Below, piece by piece: positions 45,442-55,359 of a stretch of 64,000 nt of DNA. The stretch lies in contig NZ_JABYQT010000003.1 of NCBI RefSeq assembly GCF_020075495.1, positions 310,001 to 374,000 of the forward strand. Direction: 5' to 3'. Numbering within the stretch: the stretch's first letter is position 1; every line of letters begins with the position of its first letter. A program made the position numbers and the translations under genes. Under the pieces are notes generated by a model. That model did not search any database. It was given only the letters and a program-made list of their open reading frames with translations, and had not been told where the DNA came from. Source of the DNA: Vreelandella aquamarina. GTDB lineage: Bacteria; Pseudomonadota; Gammaproteobacteria; Pseudomonadales; Halomonadaceae.

Positions 45442-47511
45442 TCACGACAAGGCCTGGGTTTTAGCTGCCTTTTCCGGTACGCGATTGGGGCGCTCTGCCA
45501 TGATGCGTGCCAGGCGCTCAAGCGCCAGCTCAAGGCGCTCGATCAGGCCTTCCAGCAGGACCCGACGGTCGGCGGGGACGTTGCCATGGGCCTTGATGGC
45601 TTCATCCAGCTGCTGGCCCGCTGCGTGAATGCCCTGGGGCATCTGGCCGTTGGCGCTCTGCTCGAAGCCTTCGGCCAGGGTGCGCAGCAGTTGCTGATGG
45701 GCGCGCTGGACAAGCGGGTGAGAGGCATCGTCCAGGCGGTCGCGCAGGCGTAGAATGGCGGTGCCAAGGTCCAGCCCGGTCAGGCCCAGAATGAACAGGT
45801 GGCGCTGTTCATCGGGCAGCATGTCGTCGTGCTGGGCGAGTTGCAGCAGCCGGTCGGCCATATGGCCGCTGAAGCGGGTGTCGGCGGCGCGAATCGAGCG
45901 TTTGCGTAGCATGTGAATATCCTTGGAAATTGCCTTGATCAGGCGCCGCCGCCGAAGCCGTACGCCGGGCCCGGGCAGCAGGCGAAAGCCCATCACCACG
46001 CAGGTCAGCCCGATCACGACGGCGACTACCCGATTGGCAAAGCTGTCGAAGGAAAAATCCATGCCGTTGCCGGGCATGGTCAGCAGAATGTTGAAGATGG
46101 CAAAGGCAAGGCAGTAGCCCATGGTGGCCGGGCTGGTGGCCCCCAGTAGCCCCAGAAACAGCGGCGCGCCGAAGATCATCGCCAGCAGGGGAAAGCCGTG
46201 GGCCTGGGAAAGCAGCACATGGCCAAACAGAAACGCGCTGGGAATGGCCGCCAGCATGCCCTTGTAGAACATCATGGTGATGGCAACCGGGTTTTCACGG
46301 CTGGCAAAGAACGCCGAGAACAGCGTGCCGAGCATCATGGCAATCATGGCGCTTTGCCAGGCGGTCACGATCCAGAACACGGCCAGCACGCCGAACACGA
46401 TACCCGCGCGCAGGCCGTTGATGCTGGCGCTCAAGCGGTCACGGTGCCAGGCCAGTGGCGCTGAGCGAAGCGTGTGGCTGGCCGGGGAGGCAATCGCCTC
46501 GCGGGCATCGAGCATGACCATGGCGTGGCCGATGGATTCGCGCAGCCCCAGGCGCAGCCGCCGGTCGAGCGGGGCGGGCGCGCCTTGATCATCACACTCG
46601 TGCACCTGGTGGCGCAGCGCCTGAAGCGCCTTGCGGGCGTCCGCTACACCTTTGACATGTTCTGCCTCGCGAAAGCCCTGGGCTACCTGGCAGGCAAGCG
46701 TGAGGCTCTGCGGGTCGAGCCGGTCGGCGTGGTCGTGCATCAGCTGGTGCAGCGCCTGGAGATTGGCAAAAAAGCGCAGCGTGCGTCGGGTGAGTACGTG
46801 AGTGGCGCGCACCCGGCCGGGGCCTTCGGGGCCTTCAAAACGGGCCGCCTGGCTGTCGGTTTCCAGCAGCGTCAAAGGGCCCAGGCTTTCGCGCAGTGCC
46901 GCCTGCATGGCGGGAATATCGTCGCTGGCTTCAAGGCGCAGGGCGGCGTGTTCGAACGCCTGGTTGATCACCGTGTCGGCTTGGGTCGCCAGGTGGGTGC
47001 CGACCCGGCTTGGCCATAACAGCGAGCTGACCAGCATGGCGCAAATGGCCCCCAGCCCCAGCTCTGAAAGGCGTGCGGCGGCAATCTCGAAAATGCCGGC
47101 CGGGGTGCTGTTGCTGGAGATCACCACGATCAGCATCGCGGTTACCGCCGCCATCAGGCAGCCGTAGGTGTAGTTGTTGCGCCACAGCGAACCCACGTAG
47201 GTACACAGCATGATCCACAGCGTCAGGGTAATCAGCGCCGGTATGCGAGCCTGAGCGAACAGCGCCATGATGACGATGCCCGCCACGGCGCCGATAAAGG
47301 TGCCGCCCAGCTGGCAGATACCTTTTTCGATCACCATGCCGCTCATCGGGCGAACCTGCAGGAAGGCGGCGGACATCAGCGCCCAGTAGGGGCGCTCCAG
47401 ATCAAACCAGAGCGCTACATAGAGCGCGAGCATCATCGCCAGGGTGGTCTTGATGGCAAACTTGACCGCCGTGGCGCTGGGCATGAGGTAGGTTTGAACG
47501 AGCGGCGGCAT
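45442..47511 (-). CDS. FUSC-family (AaeB-like) aromatic-acid efflux membrane protein
   Basis: The 689-aa protein has two hydrophobic clusters (about 15-170 and 375-520) separated by a soluble helical region and followed by a C-terminal cytoplasmic domain. It begins with the FUSC motif AVKFAIKTTLAMMLALYVALWFDLERPYWALMSAAFLQVRPMSGMVIEK. It works with the HlyD-type gene 3 bases upstream and the DUF1656 gene, the order of aaeXAB. It is expected to export p-hydroxybenzoate-like acids. No aaeR-like LysR regulator adjoins it. Confidence 0.93.
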   Translation of the reverse strand: MPPLVQTYLMPSATAVKFAIKTTLAMMLALYVALWFDLERPYWALMSAAFLQVRPMSGMVIEKGICQLGGTFIGAVAGIVIMALFAQARIPALITLTLWIMLCTYVGSLWRNNYTYGCLMAAVTAMLIVVISSNSTPAGIFEIAAARLSELGLGAICAMLVSSLLWPSRVGTHLATQADTVINQAFEHAALRLEASDDIPAMQAALRESLGPLTLLETDSQAARFEGPEGPGRVRATHVLTRRTLRFFANLQALHQLMHDHADRLDPQSLTLACQVAQGFREAEHVKGVADARKALQALRHQVHECDDQGAPAPLDRRLRLGLRESIGHAMVMLDAREAIASPASHTLRSAPLAWHRDRLSASINGLRAGIVFGVLAVFWIVTAWQSAMIAMMLGTLFSAFFASRENPVAITMMFYKGMLAAIPSAFLFGHVLLSQAHGFPLLAMIFGAPLFLGLLGATSPATMGYCLAFAIFNILLTMPGNGMDFSFDSFANRVVAVVIGLTCVVMGFRLLPGPGVRLRRRRLIKAISKDIHMLRKRSIRAADTRFSGHMADRLLQLAQHDDMLPDEQRHLFILGLTGLDLGTAILRLRDRLDDASHPLVQRAHQQLLRTLAEGFEQSANGQMPQGIHAAGQQLDEAIKAHGNVPADRRVLLEGLIERLELALERLARIMAERPNRVPEKAAKTQALS

Positions 47512-47514
47512 GGC

Positions 47515-48387
47515 TTACTCGGGTTGCGCGGCGGGGCGCACGCGTACCGTGGCCGTCATGCCCACGCTGAGCAGGGTGTCATTCGGCAGGTCATCCAGCG
47601 CGATGCGCACCGGAATGCGCTGTGCCAGGCGTACCCAGTTGAAGGTAGGCGCTACCTGAGGCAGCAACTGCTGGTTCAGGCTGGTGTTGCTGTCGGCGAT
47701 GCCCCGGCCAATGCCCGCCACGTGGCCGTTCAAGTGCGTATCGCCGTTCATCAGCACGACATCCACCGGGTCGCCGACGCTGATCGTGGCCATCTTGGTT
47801 TCCTCGAAATAGCCCACCACGTAGTAGGAGTTATCGGCGATCAGCGCCAGTACCGAGGTGCCGCGATTGACATAGTTGCCGGCGGCAAACTGCACGTTGA
47901 GCACGTGGCCGCTCACGGGGGCAGTAACCTGGGTGCGCTCCAGGTCAAGCTGGGCGCTGGCCAGGTCAGCCTCGGCCTGCTGCAGGTCGGCGGCGGCAAT
48001 GCGCGAATTGACCTGGGCGATCTGCTGGTCCTCGGCGCTGATCGCCCGATTGCTGCTCAACTGGTTGCGCCGGCCCTCTTCGGCGCGGTTGAGTTCCAGC
48101 GTCGCCTGGCGATGTCCCACCGTGGCCTGGGCCTTGTCTACCGCCGCCTGATAGCGCGCATCGTCGATTTCAAACAGCGTGTCGCCCTGAGCGACGTAGT
48201 CGGTATCTGCCACGTTGAGGGTGCGCACCCAGCCGGAAACGTCCGGGGCGATGGTGACGACGTCGGCATGTACGCGAGCATCCCGCGTCCAGGGAGTATA
48301 GAGGTAGTAGCGCCATAGCCAGATACCGGCGGCAATGGCAATCGCGACAATGACCAGAGTTAGCAGGATACGAAGCGAATGACGCAT
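47515..48387 (-). CDS. HlyD/AaeA-like membrane fusion protein
   Basis: The 290-aa protein has one N-terminal membrane anchor (ILLTLVIVAIAIAAGIWLW), a lipoyl/barrel-sandwich half (DARVHADVVTIAPDVSGWVRTLNVADTDYVAQGDTLFEIDD), an alpha-helical hairpin and a beta-barrel (APVSGHVLNVQFAAGNYVNRG). It links the inner-membrane FUSC protein to the outer membrane. AAGAGAG lies before the ATG. Confidence 0.94.
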   Translation of the reverse strand: MRHSLRILLTLVIVAIAIAAGIWLWRYYLYTPWTRDARVHADVVTIAPDVSGWVRTLNVADTDYVAQGDTLFEIDDARYQAAVDKAQATVGHRQATLELNRAEEGRRNQLSSNRAISAEDQQIAQVNSRIAAADLQQAEADLASAQLDLERTQVTAPVSGHVLNVQFAAGNYVNRGTSVLALIADNSYYVVGYFEETKMATISVGDPVDVVLMNGDTHLNGHVAGIGRGIADSNTSLNQQLLPQVAPTFNWVRLAQRIPVRIALDDLPNDTLLSVGMTATVRVRPAAQPE

Positions 48388-48424
48388 CTGAAGTTCTCTC
48401 TTAAGGGCGTTTTCAAAGGCTGAT

Positions 48425-48643
48425 TCAAGAACCCGCGAGCACGATGGTGAACATGAAGGTAATGCCCGCTGTGAGGATGACGAACAGCGACAGGTCGAAC
48501 CAGGCGGCGTACCACAGCGTATGCTGCCCTAAAAGCCAGTGCAGCAACGTGCGAATGACCAGCGTGGCGATGAAGCCAAGCAGGGCAAAGATCAGCAGCG
48601 GGCTGAGAAAAATGCCCCCGAACGTAATTTCCTGAAGGCCCAT
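48425..48643 (-). CDS. DUF1656 small membrane protein (AaeX-like)
   Basis: The 72-aa protein has two hydrophobic helices (SPLLIFALLGFIATLVIRTLLHWLL and WFDLSLFVILTAGITFMFTIVL). It is the first gene of the efflux operon and has a TAGGAG site. Its role in the AaeAB pump is not established. Confidence 0.9.
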   Translation of the reverse strand: MGLQEITFGGIFLSPLLIFALLGFIATLVIRTLLHWLLGQHTLWYAAWFDLSLFVILTAGITFMFTIVLAGS

Positions 48644-48941
48644 GACGCTCCTAAGTGGCCGTTAGTAACAATAAAAACAAGGGTAGCCGGTTATCTTTCA
48701 AATGGTCAGGTTTTTTGACCGGCACAGCTGCCCATCAGTTTACCCTGATAGCCAGCGTCTGGATGCGATGCGGGCGGACAGGTTTTGCGCCTTGCGTCCT
48801 TGGTGGCGGTAGGCTGTACTGTGTCTTTTCCTTGGCCGGGCCACTTTTGGCGAGTTGAAAAGAAACAGACGGCTAGCCCGGAGAGCATGCGCAGAGGACG
48901 TGGCGTATCTTGACAATGCACTATAGGGATATGGATACAGG
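48644..48941. other. Intergenic region between the efflux operon and the MscS gene
   Basis: About 300 bases carry the divergent promoters of the AaeXAB-like operon and the MscS channel. I find no convincing gene; one open frame on the minus strand (48706-48921) lacks family-like sequence. Confidence 0.4.
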
Positions 48942-50876
48942 ATGATGAACGTAATCAGTGCTCGATGTTGGAGGATTGTCTTCGCGTTAGTGCTCGGCTT
49001 TGCCAGCCTGAGCCTGGCGCAGGCTCAGGATGAAGAGAGCGATGACACTCGCTGGTTCACGGTCGATTCGATCAACGAAGGGTTGGGCGCCGCGCCCGAT
49101 GACATGAGCCTCTCGACGCCGCGTGAAACGCTGCGCAACTTTCTGGAACTGACGGATGACGAGGAGTTCGCCGCCGCCGCGCACGTACTCAATCTTTCCG
49201 CTTTTTCCAGCAGCGAGCAGCAGGAGCAGGGGACAGAGCTTGCCAGGCAGCTTGCCGAGGTGCTTCGGCGGGGCGAGTGGCTGAATGCCTCGAATCTTTC
49301 CGGGCGCCAGGATGCGGCGATCGAAGACCCTTCAGGCCAGGACCCGCGGGCCGGCGAGCCGCGTCGTGATATCCAGGTGGCATCGCTCGAGGCGGAAGGT
49401 CAGGCCTACGATATTCGCCTGGGTCGTTACCGGGTAGCGGATGATGATCCTATCTGGCTGGTCATGCCGGACAGCGTCTCCGCCATTCCACTGCTGTATG
49501 ACGAGTATGGGCCTTCCATGCTGGAGTCTTACATTCCCGAGCGCCTGAAGGTCTCGTTTGGCATGCTCAACCTCTGGGAGTGGATCGCCATTCCGGTATT
49601 CGTGCTGCTCATCTCCTTTATCGGATGGACGGTATACAGCCTTGTCGGGCTGGTGGCGAAGGTGGTGCCTTCCGGTGCGCGAAGTATCTTCACGGCCCGG
49701 ATCAAGGGGCCGGTGGCGCTGATCGTCATGTCGCTGGTAACGCAGACGCTGCTGGATTATGTCGTGTCCTTCTCGGCGGTGGCCACGACGACGTTTCGTG
49801 TCGTGCTGATTGCCATCATGGCCTGGGGGGTGGGGACGATCGCCTTGCGTCTGGTCGATACCATCATGCTGCGCATGACGCGCCGGCTGGTGGGGGAAAT
49901 CGACGACACCAAGCCCAAGGACGAGCGCAAGCTGCTGACCACGCTGTATGCGCTGCGCCGCGGCATTATCCTGCTGACGGTCATTGGCGTGTCGGTCTAT
50001 GTGCTCAGCCAGATCCAGCTCTTTGAAACCCTGGGCCTGTCGATCATGGCCTCGGCCAGCGTACTGGCCGTGCTCGTGGGTATCGCGGGGCAGGCGGTGC
50101 TGGGGAATATCCTGGCGTCTTTTCAGCTCTCGCTGGCCAAGCCTATCCGGATCGGCGATCTGGTGATATTCGAAGGCCAGTGGTGCTATGTGGAAGGCAT
50201 CTTCTACACGTTTATCCGGTTGAGGGTATGGGACGACCGGCGCCTGGTCGTGCCGGTGACGTACTTCACCTCCAAGCCCTTTGAAAACCTCTCGGTGAAA
50301 AGCGCCAAGATGTATCGAAGCCTCGAACTGATCGTGCATCTGAGCGCGGATGTGTCGCTTATTCGGGAAAAGTTTCTGGAGTATGCCAAGCAGGAGGACT
50401 GCGTGGTCGAGCACCACAAGCTGCTTCTTTACGTCACCGGGCAGACTGCCCATGCCCAAACGGTTACCGGCTACCTGATGACCTCTGACCCGCTTTCCGG
50501 CTGGGCGGCGGAAATGAACGTCCGCGAAAAGCTGATGGCGTTCATTCGCGACCATTATCCCGAGTGGTGGCCACGCGAGGTCATGGTGATCAGCCATCGC
50601 GATGTTGCTAAAGGCCATGGGACGAACAATCCCAAAACCACCAGGGCTTCGGAAGACACGAAATCGAAAGACACGGACTCGGAAGACACGGACTCGGAAG
50701 ATGCGGACTCGGATGACGCAGACAGCGAGCATTCAGACAGCGAACACTCCAAGGAAACGCGCCCCGACGACGGCGGGAAAGCCGACGACGAGGCGCGCAA
50801 AACATCAAGTACCGACGATCAAGAAGCCGAGCCCGAACGGGCGGATGACGATGACGACACGTCATCCAACCGCTGA
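48942..50876 (+). CDS. MscS-family mechanosensitive channel with acidic repeat tail
   Basis: The 644-aa protein starts with a signal-like segment (IVFALVLGFASLSLAQAQ) and a periplasmic domain of about 180 residues. Four or five membrane segments follow (about 205-395), then the MscS pore and beta domain (QLSLAKPIRIGDLVIFEGQWCYVEGIFYTFIRLRVWDDRRLVVPVTYF). The last about 80 residues are a low-complexity acidic tail with KDTDSEDTDSEDADSDDADS pentapeptides from a 15-bp DNA repeat. Such channels release solutes on hypo-osmotic shock. The tail is unusual for the family and probably disordered. Confidence 0.92.
   Translation: MMNVISARCWRIVFALVLGFASLSLAQAQDEESDDTRWFTVDSINEGLGAAPDDMSLSTPRETLRNFLELTDDEEFAAAAHVLNLSAFSSSEQQEQGTELARQLAEVLRRGEWLNASNLSGRQDAAIEDPSGQDPRAGEPRRDIQVASLEAEGQAYDIRLGRYRVADDDPIWLVMPDSVSAIPLLYDEYGPSMLESYIPERLKVSFGMLNLWEWIAIPVFVLLISFIGWTVYSLVGLVAKVVPSGARSIFTARIKGPVALIVMSLVTQTLLDYVVSFSAVATTTFRVVLIAIMAWGVGTIALRLVDTIMLRMTRRLVGEIDDTKPKDERKLLTTLYALRRGIILLTVIGVSVYVLSQIQLFETLGLSIMASASVLAVLVGIAGQAVLGNILASFQLSLAKPIRIGDLVIFEGQWCYVEGIFYTFIRLRVWDDRRLVVPVTYFTSKPFENLSVKSAKMYRSLELIVHLSADVSLIREKFLEYAKQEDCVVEHHKLLLYVTGQTAHAQTVTGYLMTSDPLSGWAAEMNVREKLMAFIRDHYPEWWPREVMVISHRDVAKGHGTNNPKTTRASEDTKSKDTDSEDTDSEDADSDDADSEHSDSEHSKETRPDDGGKADDEARKTSSTDDQEAEPERADDDDDTSSNR
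50652..50726. repeat. 15-bp tandem repeat encoding an acidic pentapeptide
   Basis: Units of GAAGACACGGACTCG and close variants occur at 50652-50666, 50667-50681, 50682-50696, 50697-50711 and 50712-50726. They encode (E/K)D(T/A)(D/K)S and lie in frame in the MscS gene, so copy changes would not break it. Confidence 0.85.
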
Positions 50877-50947
50877 GCCGCCGAGGTTTGCACCGCTGCC
50901 CGCCGCGTCAGACAGTGCTGGCGTGCGGTGCTGGCCTCAACAGGGCC

Positions 50948-51547
50948 TCAAGAGAAAACGCGGAAGCGCTCTTCGTCGTCCATGAAGCTCTTCTCGCCAA
51001 TCGGCGCTTCGTGAGAGCCGAACGGCATCTGGGCGCGCAGTTTCCAGGACGCCGGCAGATCCCAGGTCTGGAAGACCGCTTCATCGATGATCGGGTTGTA
51101 GTGCTGCAGGCTGGCGCCGATATCCGACTCGGAGAGTGCTGTCCACACCGCAAACTGGGCGATGCCGGTCGAATGCTCTGACCAGACGGGGAAGTTGTCG
51201 GCGTAGAGCGGGAATTGTTCCTGCAGTCCCTTGATCACGTCCTGATCTTCGAAAAACAGCACGGTGCCAGCACCGGCGGCGAAGCTGTTGATCTTCTGCT
51301 CGGTGGCGGCGAAAGCGTCGGCCGGGACGATCTTGCGCAAAGTGTCCATCACCAGTTGCCAGAACGCCTCATGCTGGTCGTTGAACAGGATCACTGCCCG
51401 CGAGCTTTGCGAGTTGAAAGAGGACGGCGCCTGTCTGACTGCTTCCTTGATAAGCGCGGTTACCACCGTCGAACTGATTGGAAGATCCTTGCCAATGACG
51501 TACTGGCTACGGCGTTGCTTGTAGATATTGATAGCGGAGTTCGGCAC
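50948..51547 (-). CDS. Nitroreductase-family protein
   Basis: The product is about 199 aa from the GTG at 51547, which has a strong GAGGAGG site; an open GTG at 51574 has none. The N-terminal RRSQYVIGKDLPISSTVVTALIKEAVRQAPSSFNSQSSRAVIL is the FMN-binding signature, and SDIGASLQHYNPIID is the second FMN block. The group (YodC/HBN1-like) reduces nitro-compounds or quinones with NAD(P)H. Confidence 0.9.
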   Translation of the reverse strand: MPNSAINIYKQRRSQYVIGKDLPISSTVVTALIKEAVRQAPSSFNSQSSRAVILFNDQHEAFWQLVMDTLRKIVPADAFAATEQKINSFAAGAGTVLFFEDQDVIKGLQEQFPLYADNFPVWSEHSTGIAQFAVWTALSESDIGASLQHYNPIIDEAVFQTWDLPASWKLRAQMPFGSHEAPIGEKSFMDDEERFRVFS

Positions 51548-51713
51548 AAGCGCCTCCTCGATAGTTGGTATCACCCCTGAAGAAAGTGACTCTCAGGATT
51601 GATGCAAAATCTAAACTACTTTGGGCAAGGAAACCATGGAGAAATGTCAGCGTTTCAAGTGAAAAAAAATCCTTGTCTCCATGCCTCAAGTTTTGCTGAA
51701 AACGGCCAGCAAA

Positions 51714-51739
51714 ATGGCGCTTCAAGAGCGCCATTTTTA
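51714..51739. terminator. Rho-independent terminator
   Basis: ATGGCGCT (51714-51721) pairs with AGCGCCAT (51727-51734), flanked by AAA and TTTTT, so it works in both directions. It lies right after the aas stop codon. Confidence 0.8.
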
Positions 51740-54700
51740 TCATGACGCGGATGGCGCAGTACTTTCGGCAAGCTTCATCTGGGCCAGGCGCTTGGCCCCG
51801 GCAATATCAGGTTTGCCTGAGCCCAGGCTGGGCAGCGCTTCAACGCTGAACCAGTGGCTTGGCACCATCATCGGCGAGGCGCCGTTTTCCAGCATGGCCG
51901 TGCGCGTTGCCTGGGTATCCAGCGGGGTTTCGGACAGCAGCACGATACGCTCGCCCTTGATGGCATCGGGCACGTTGACGGCCATGACCGGGGTATCCGG
52001 GTCTGGCAGCGTGGCTTTCACTGCCTGTTCTACCGAGGCCAGGCCCACCATTTCGCCGCCAATCTTGGCAAACCGCGAGTAGCGGTCGACAATGGTCAAA
52101 AAGCCGTCGTCATCCAGATACCCCTTGTCACCCGTGACATACCAGCGCTGGCCGTTGAATTCGCGCAGCGCGCTGTGTGTCCGTGCGTCATCGCCCAGGT
52201 AGCCCTGCATGACCTGAGGGCCGCTGATCAGCACCATGCCGGCTTCATGGGTGGCGAGTTCCTCAAAGCTTTCCGGGTCGACGATCTTGACGCTGGTGCC
52301 GGGGAGCGGCATGCCGACGCTGCCTACCTTGGCGCCCCGCTGTACCTGCAGATAGTTGATATCCAGGGCATCCGGCAGGTTGACCGCCGCCACCGGCGCC
52401 GTCTCGGTGGCGCCATAGCCTTCGAAGATCAGCTTGTGGAATTTTCTCTGGAAGGCGTCGCGTACGCTGTCATCGACTTTCTCTGCCCCGGCCACTACCA
52501 CGCGCAGGCTGTCCAGCATGAGTGGGTGAACCTTGGGGCTGCGCGTGAACAGGCGCAGGAAGCTTGACGTACCGCACATGATCGTCGCGCGGTGCTTGGC
52601 AATGGCCTTGGCAATGCCGGTGGCGTCGGTGGGGTCCGGGTGACACACCAGCGGCAGACCCTCGATGAGCGGCAGGAATTGGGTCACCGTCAGCCCGAAG
52701 GCGTGGAACAGCGGCAGCGACGCCATCATGACATCGTCGTGCTCGGTATTCAGCGCATCGGAGGTCTGCTTGATATTGGCCATCAGGTTGTGGTGACTCA
52801 GCATGACGCCCTTGGGCGCCCCTTCGCTGCCGCTGGAGAACAGGATGGCCGCGGTAGCCTCGCCACGATGCGAATGGCTGAAGCAGCGGCGCAGTACTCC
52901 TGTAGGCAGCAGGCGCACGGCCAGCCACATGGCCAATTGCTCGGCACGGCCAATCGAGGCCTGCAGGGTTTCCAGGTAGACCACGTGATGATTGGCCAAC
53001 AGGGCGTCTACTGCCAGCCCGCGCTGGGCAAGCTTTTCAACAAAACGCTGAGAGGTGAAGACGGTGCTGATTTCGGCCTGGGAGAGGGCCGATGCCAGTG
53101 CCTCCTGGCTGGCGGTGTAGTTGAGGTTGACCACTGTCTTGCCCGCCAGCAGTGTCGCCATATTGGCAAGCACGCCGGCACTGCTGGTCGGTAGCAGCAG
53201 ACCGACGTTCTGCGCCGGGCTGAGCTTGCGGATTCGCCGGGCCATCAGCAGGCTGGCGGCAAGCGCCGTACCGGCCTTGAGCGGGCGGCTGAGCGAGTCG
53301 GCCAGGGCCAGCTCCCCAGGGCGGCGCTTGACGCTCTTGATCCATGCATCGGGCAGGGTTTGCAAATCATCCATGGCGTGCTGCCAGGAGCGCGTGGCCT
53401 GTTCGAAGATGCGCCGTTTGAGAACGTCCGCCGGTGTCTCCTTGGGCAGCGGCTCGCCAAAGGCGACGATGACCGAGCGGTGCAGCGGCGCATTGCGCAG
53501 CGCCTTCAGCTTGCTCGAGGAGCGTGAAAACTGGCTGCCCCACAGGCCGCGCAGATAGAACGGCACGATCTTGACATCCGGATTGGCCATTTCACAGGCA
53601 CGCCGGTAGCCGTTGCGAAACTCGCCCAACTGGCCGGTACGACTGATCGCGCCTTCGGGAAACAGGCACACCACTTCCCCCGCATTGAGCTGCTCGGCCA
53701 CGGCTTCAAGCGCCTGGCGTGCGTTTTCGCCGCGTTCGATGGGGATACAGCCCAGCGCCTTGAAAAAACCGCGCAGGTACCAGCGCTCATAGACGCTCTT
53801 GAGCATCACAAAGCGTACCGGGCGGGGGCTTGCGATCTGCACCATGGCCCAGTCCACCCAACTGATGTGGTTGCCCAGCAGCAGCACACCCCCTTGGGAA
53901 GGCAGGTTCTCGAGCCCGTGGACATCCACCCGATAGTGGCGGGTGAGCAGGAAGCTGAGCAGAAAGCGCACCAGGCTCTGAGGCAGCTTGATCACGGTGT
54001 AGGCGCCGCCCACCAGCGCCACTGCCGCAATCAGGGCCAGCAGGTAGCGGCTGTCGGCACCGGCAAGGGCGAAAAGCGCCGTCACGATCAAAAAGCCCAG
54101 CATGGCCAGGTTCTGCACCCAGTTGTTGGCGGCCAGTACGGTACCCAGCTCCCGCTCGGCGGCGTGAAACTGAATCAAGGCGTTCAAGGGGACGATGAAC
54201 AGCCCGCCCATCAGGCCGATAAATACAAAATTGAGTGCCTGGGTCAGCGGCGTGGAAAACAGCGGCAAGCATCCAAGGCCCACGGCCACGCCCAGCGCGC
54301 CTACCGGGATCAGCCCGGTTTCAATGCGATTGCGCGAGAACTTGCTGGCCAGCATCGAGCCCAGCGCGATTCCCACACCGCTGGCGGCCAGAATGCCTTG
54401 CAAGACCAGCGTATTGTCGATGTTCAACGTAGCCTTGGCATAGGCCGGAAATGCCGCGAGCAGCACCTGGCCCACCGACCAGAAGGTGGCCAGGCCAATG
54501 ATCGACAGGCGGAGCACCGGCTGGCGAGCCACGATACCCAGGTTCCTGCGAGCGGTCTGGCCGCGCCAATAGTGCTTCCAGGCAAGCGGTTGCCGGGTCG
54601 TGGCCGCCTGGTCCAGCGGCAGGCGATACAGCAAGAGCGCCTGCACGAGGCTATTGGCCACCAGCAGCCAGCCAAGCGGAGCGATGTGGCCAAGCATCTG

Positions 54701-55222
54701 GCCCGGCGTCTGTTCGAACGAGATGACCCAGTGCTCGAACAGCGCGGTAAAGACGACCGTTCCCGCCAGGATGGCGCCGATGGTGACTGCCTGGATAAGC
54801 CCGTTGGCCTCGGCCAGGCGCGGTTTGCCAAACAGCCCCTTGACCAGGCCGTACTTGGCGGGCGAGTAGAATGCCGACTGCACAGCCAGCAGCAGCGTCA
54901 TGGCAAATGCCAGCCAGAACAGCCCCTGATAGTAGGCAAGGGTAATACCCAGCGAGACGCCGACCGCCGCCCAGGCGGAAAGACGCAGGATGCGCACCTT
55001 GGGGTAGGCATTGGCCGCGTGCCCCGCGGGGGTGAACAGCAGAATGAACGGCAAGAGAATCAGGGCGTTCACCAGCGCGGTCAGCACGATCTGCGTGGTG
55101 CCCTCGTAGCTCTTGAAAATCGTGTTTTGAATGACGATCTTGTGGCCCAGGTCAACGAAGGCGTTGAGGAAAATGGCGATCAGATAGGGCCAGGCGCCCG
55201 GCGTACGGAGCAGTCGTTGCAT
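51740..55222 (-). CDS. aas: Fused lysophospholipid transporter, 2-acylglycerophosphoethanolamine acyltransferase and acyl-ACP synthetase
   Basis: The 1160-aa protein combines three modules: an LplT-like MFS (about 1-420), a PlsC acyltransferase with HX4D motif NHISWVD (about 451), and an AMP-binding acyl-ACP synthetase (ILFSSGSEGAPKGVMLSHHN near 795, then YGATETAP and YVTGDKG). It would flip lysophospholipid inward, reacylate it, and charge the fatty acid on acyl-carrier protein. In enterics the MFS and Aas halves are separate genes (lplT and aas), so the fusion is notable though known in other gammaproteobacteria. It is divergent from an HTH regulator. Confidence 0.93.
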   Translation of the reverse strand: MQRLLRTPGAWPYLIAIFLNAFVDLGHKIVIQNTIFKSYEGTTQIVLTALVNALILLPFILLFTPAGHAANAYPKVRILRLSAWAAVGVSLGITLAYYQGLFWLAFAMTLLLAVQSAFYSPAKYGLVKGLFGKPRLAEANGLIQAVTIGAILAGTVVFTALFEHWVISFEQTPGQMLGHIAPLGWLLVANSLVQALLLYRLPLDQAATTRQPLAWKHYWRGQTARRNLGIVARQPVLRLSIIGLATFWSVGQVLLAAFPAYAKATLNIDNTLVLQGILAASGVGIALGSMLASKFSRNRIETGLIPVGALGVAVGLGCLPLFSTPLTQALNFVFIGLMGGLFIVPLNALIQFHAAERELGTVLAANNWVQNLAMLGFLIVTALFALAGADSRYLLALIAAVALVGGAYTVIKLPQSLVRFLLSFLLTRHYRVDVHGLENLPSQGGVLLLGNHISWVDWAMVQIASPRPVRFVMLKSVYERWYLRGFFKALGCIPIERGENARQALEAVAEQLNAGEVVCLFPEGAISRTGQLGEFRNGYRRACEMANPDVKIVPFYLRGLWGSQFSRSSSKLKALRNAPLHRSVIVAFGEPLPKETPADVLKRRIFEQATRSWQHAMDDLQTLPDAWIKSVKRRPGELALADSLSRPLKAGTALAASLLMARRIRKLSPAQNVGLLLPTSSAGVLANMATLLAGKTVVNLNYTASQEALASALSQAEISTVFTSQRFVEKLAQRGLAVDALLANHHVVYLETLQASIGRAEQLAMWLAVRLLPTGVLRRCFSHSHRGEATAAILFSSGSEGAPKGVMLSHHNLMANIKQTSDALNTEHDDVMMASLPLFHAFGLTVTQFLPLIEGLPLVCHPDPTDATGIAKAIAKHRATIMCGTSSFLRLFTRSPKVHPLMLDSLRVVVAGAEKVDDSVRDAFQRKFHKLIFEGYGATETAPVAAVNLPDALDINYLQVQRGAKVGSVGMPLPGTSVKIVDPESFEELATHEAGMVLISGPQVMQGYLGDDARTHSALREFNGQRWYVTGDKGYLDDDGFLTIVDRYSRFAKIGGEMVGLASVEQAVKATLPDPDTPVMAVNVPDAIKGERIVLLSETPLDTQATRTAMLENGASPMMVPSHWFSVEALPSLGSGKPDIAGAKRLAQMKLAESTAPSAS

Positions 55223-55320
55223 GAGTCGTCAGCCTTGTGGTTGTCTTGAAGTCAGAAGGACTTTCCGTGAAGGCTGCATTTCGCGCAACCTTCGCAAGAC
55301 AAGTTGCGTTATCCGTGCGG

Positions 55321-55345
55321 TAAAGTATCGTTATAGGATACTTTA
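55321..55345. promoter_or_regulatory. Palindromic operator candidate upstream of the HTH regulator
   Basis: TAAAGTATC (55321-55329) and GATACTTTA (55337-55345) are perfect inverted repeats separated by GTTATAG. The site lies 15 bases before the GTG start of the HTH gene and between it and aas, so either gene or both could be controlled. Confidence 0.6.
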
Positions 55346-55359
55346 GCCAGGAGGTCACT

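Noticed and set aside
53867..55249. A 460-codon open frame opposite aas
   Set aside because: The product is Gln/Arg/His-rich and unstructured; aas is unambiguous on the other strand.
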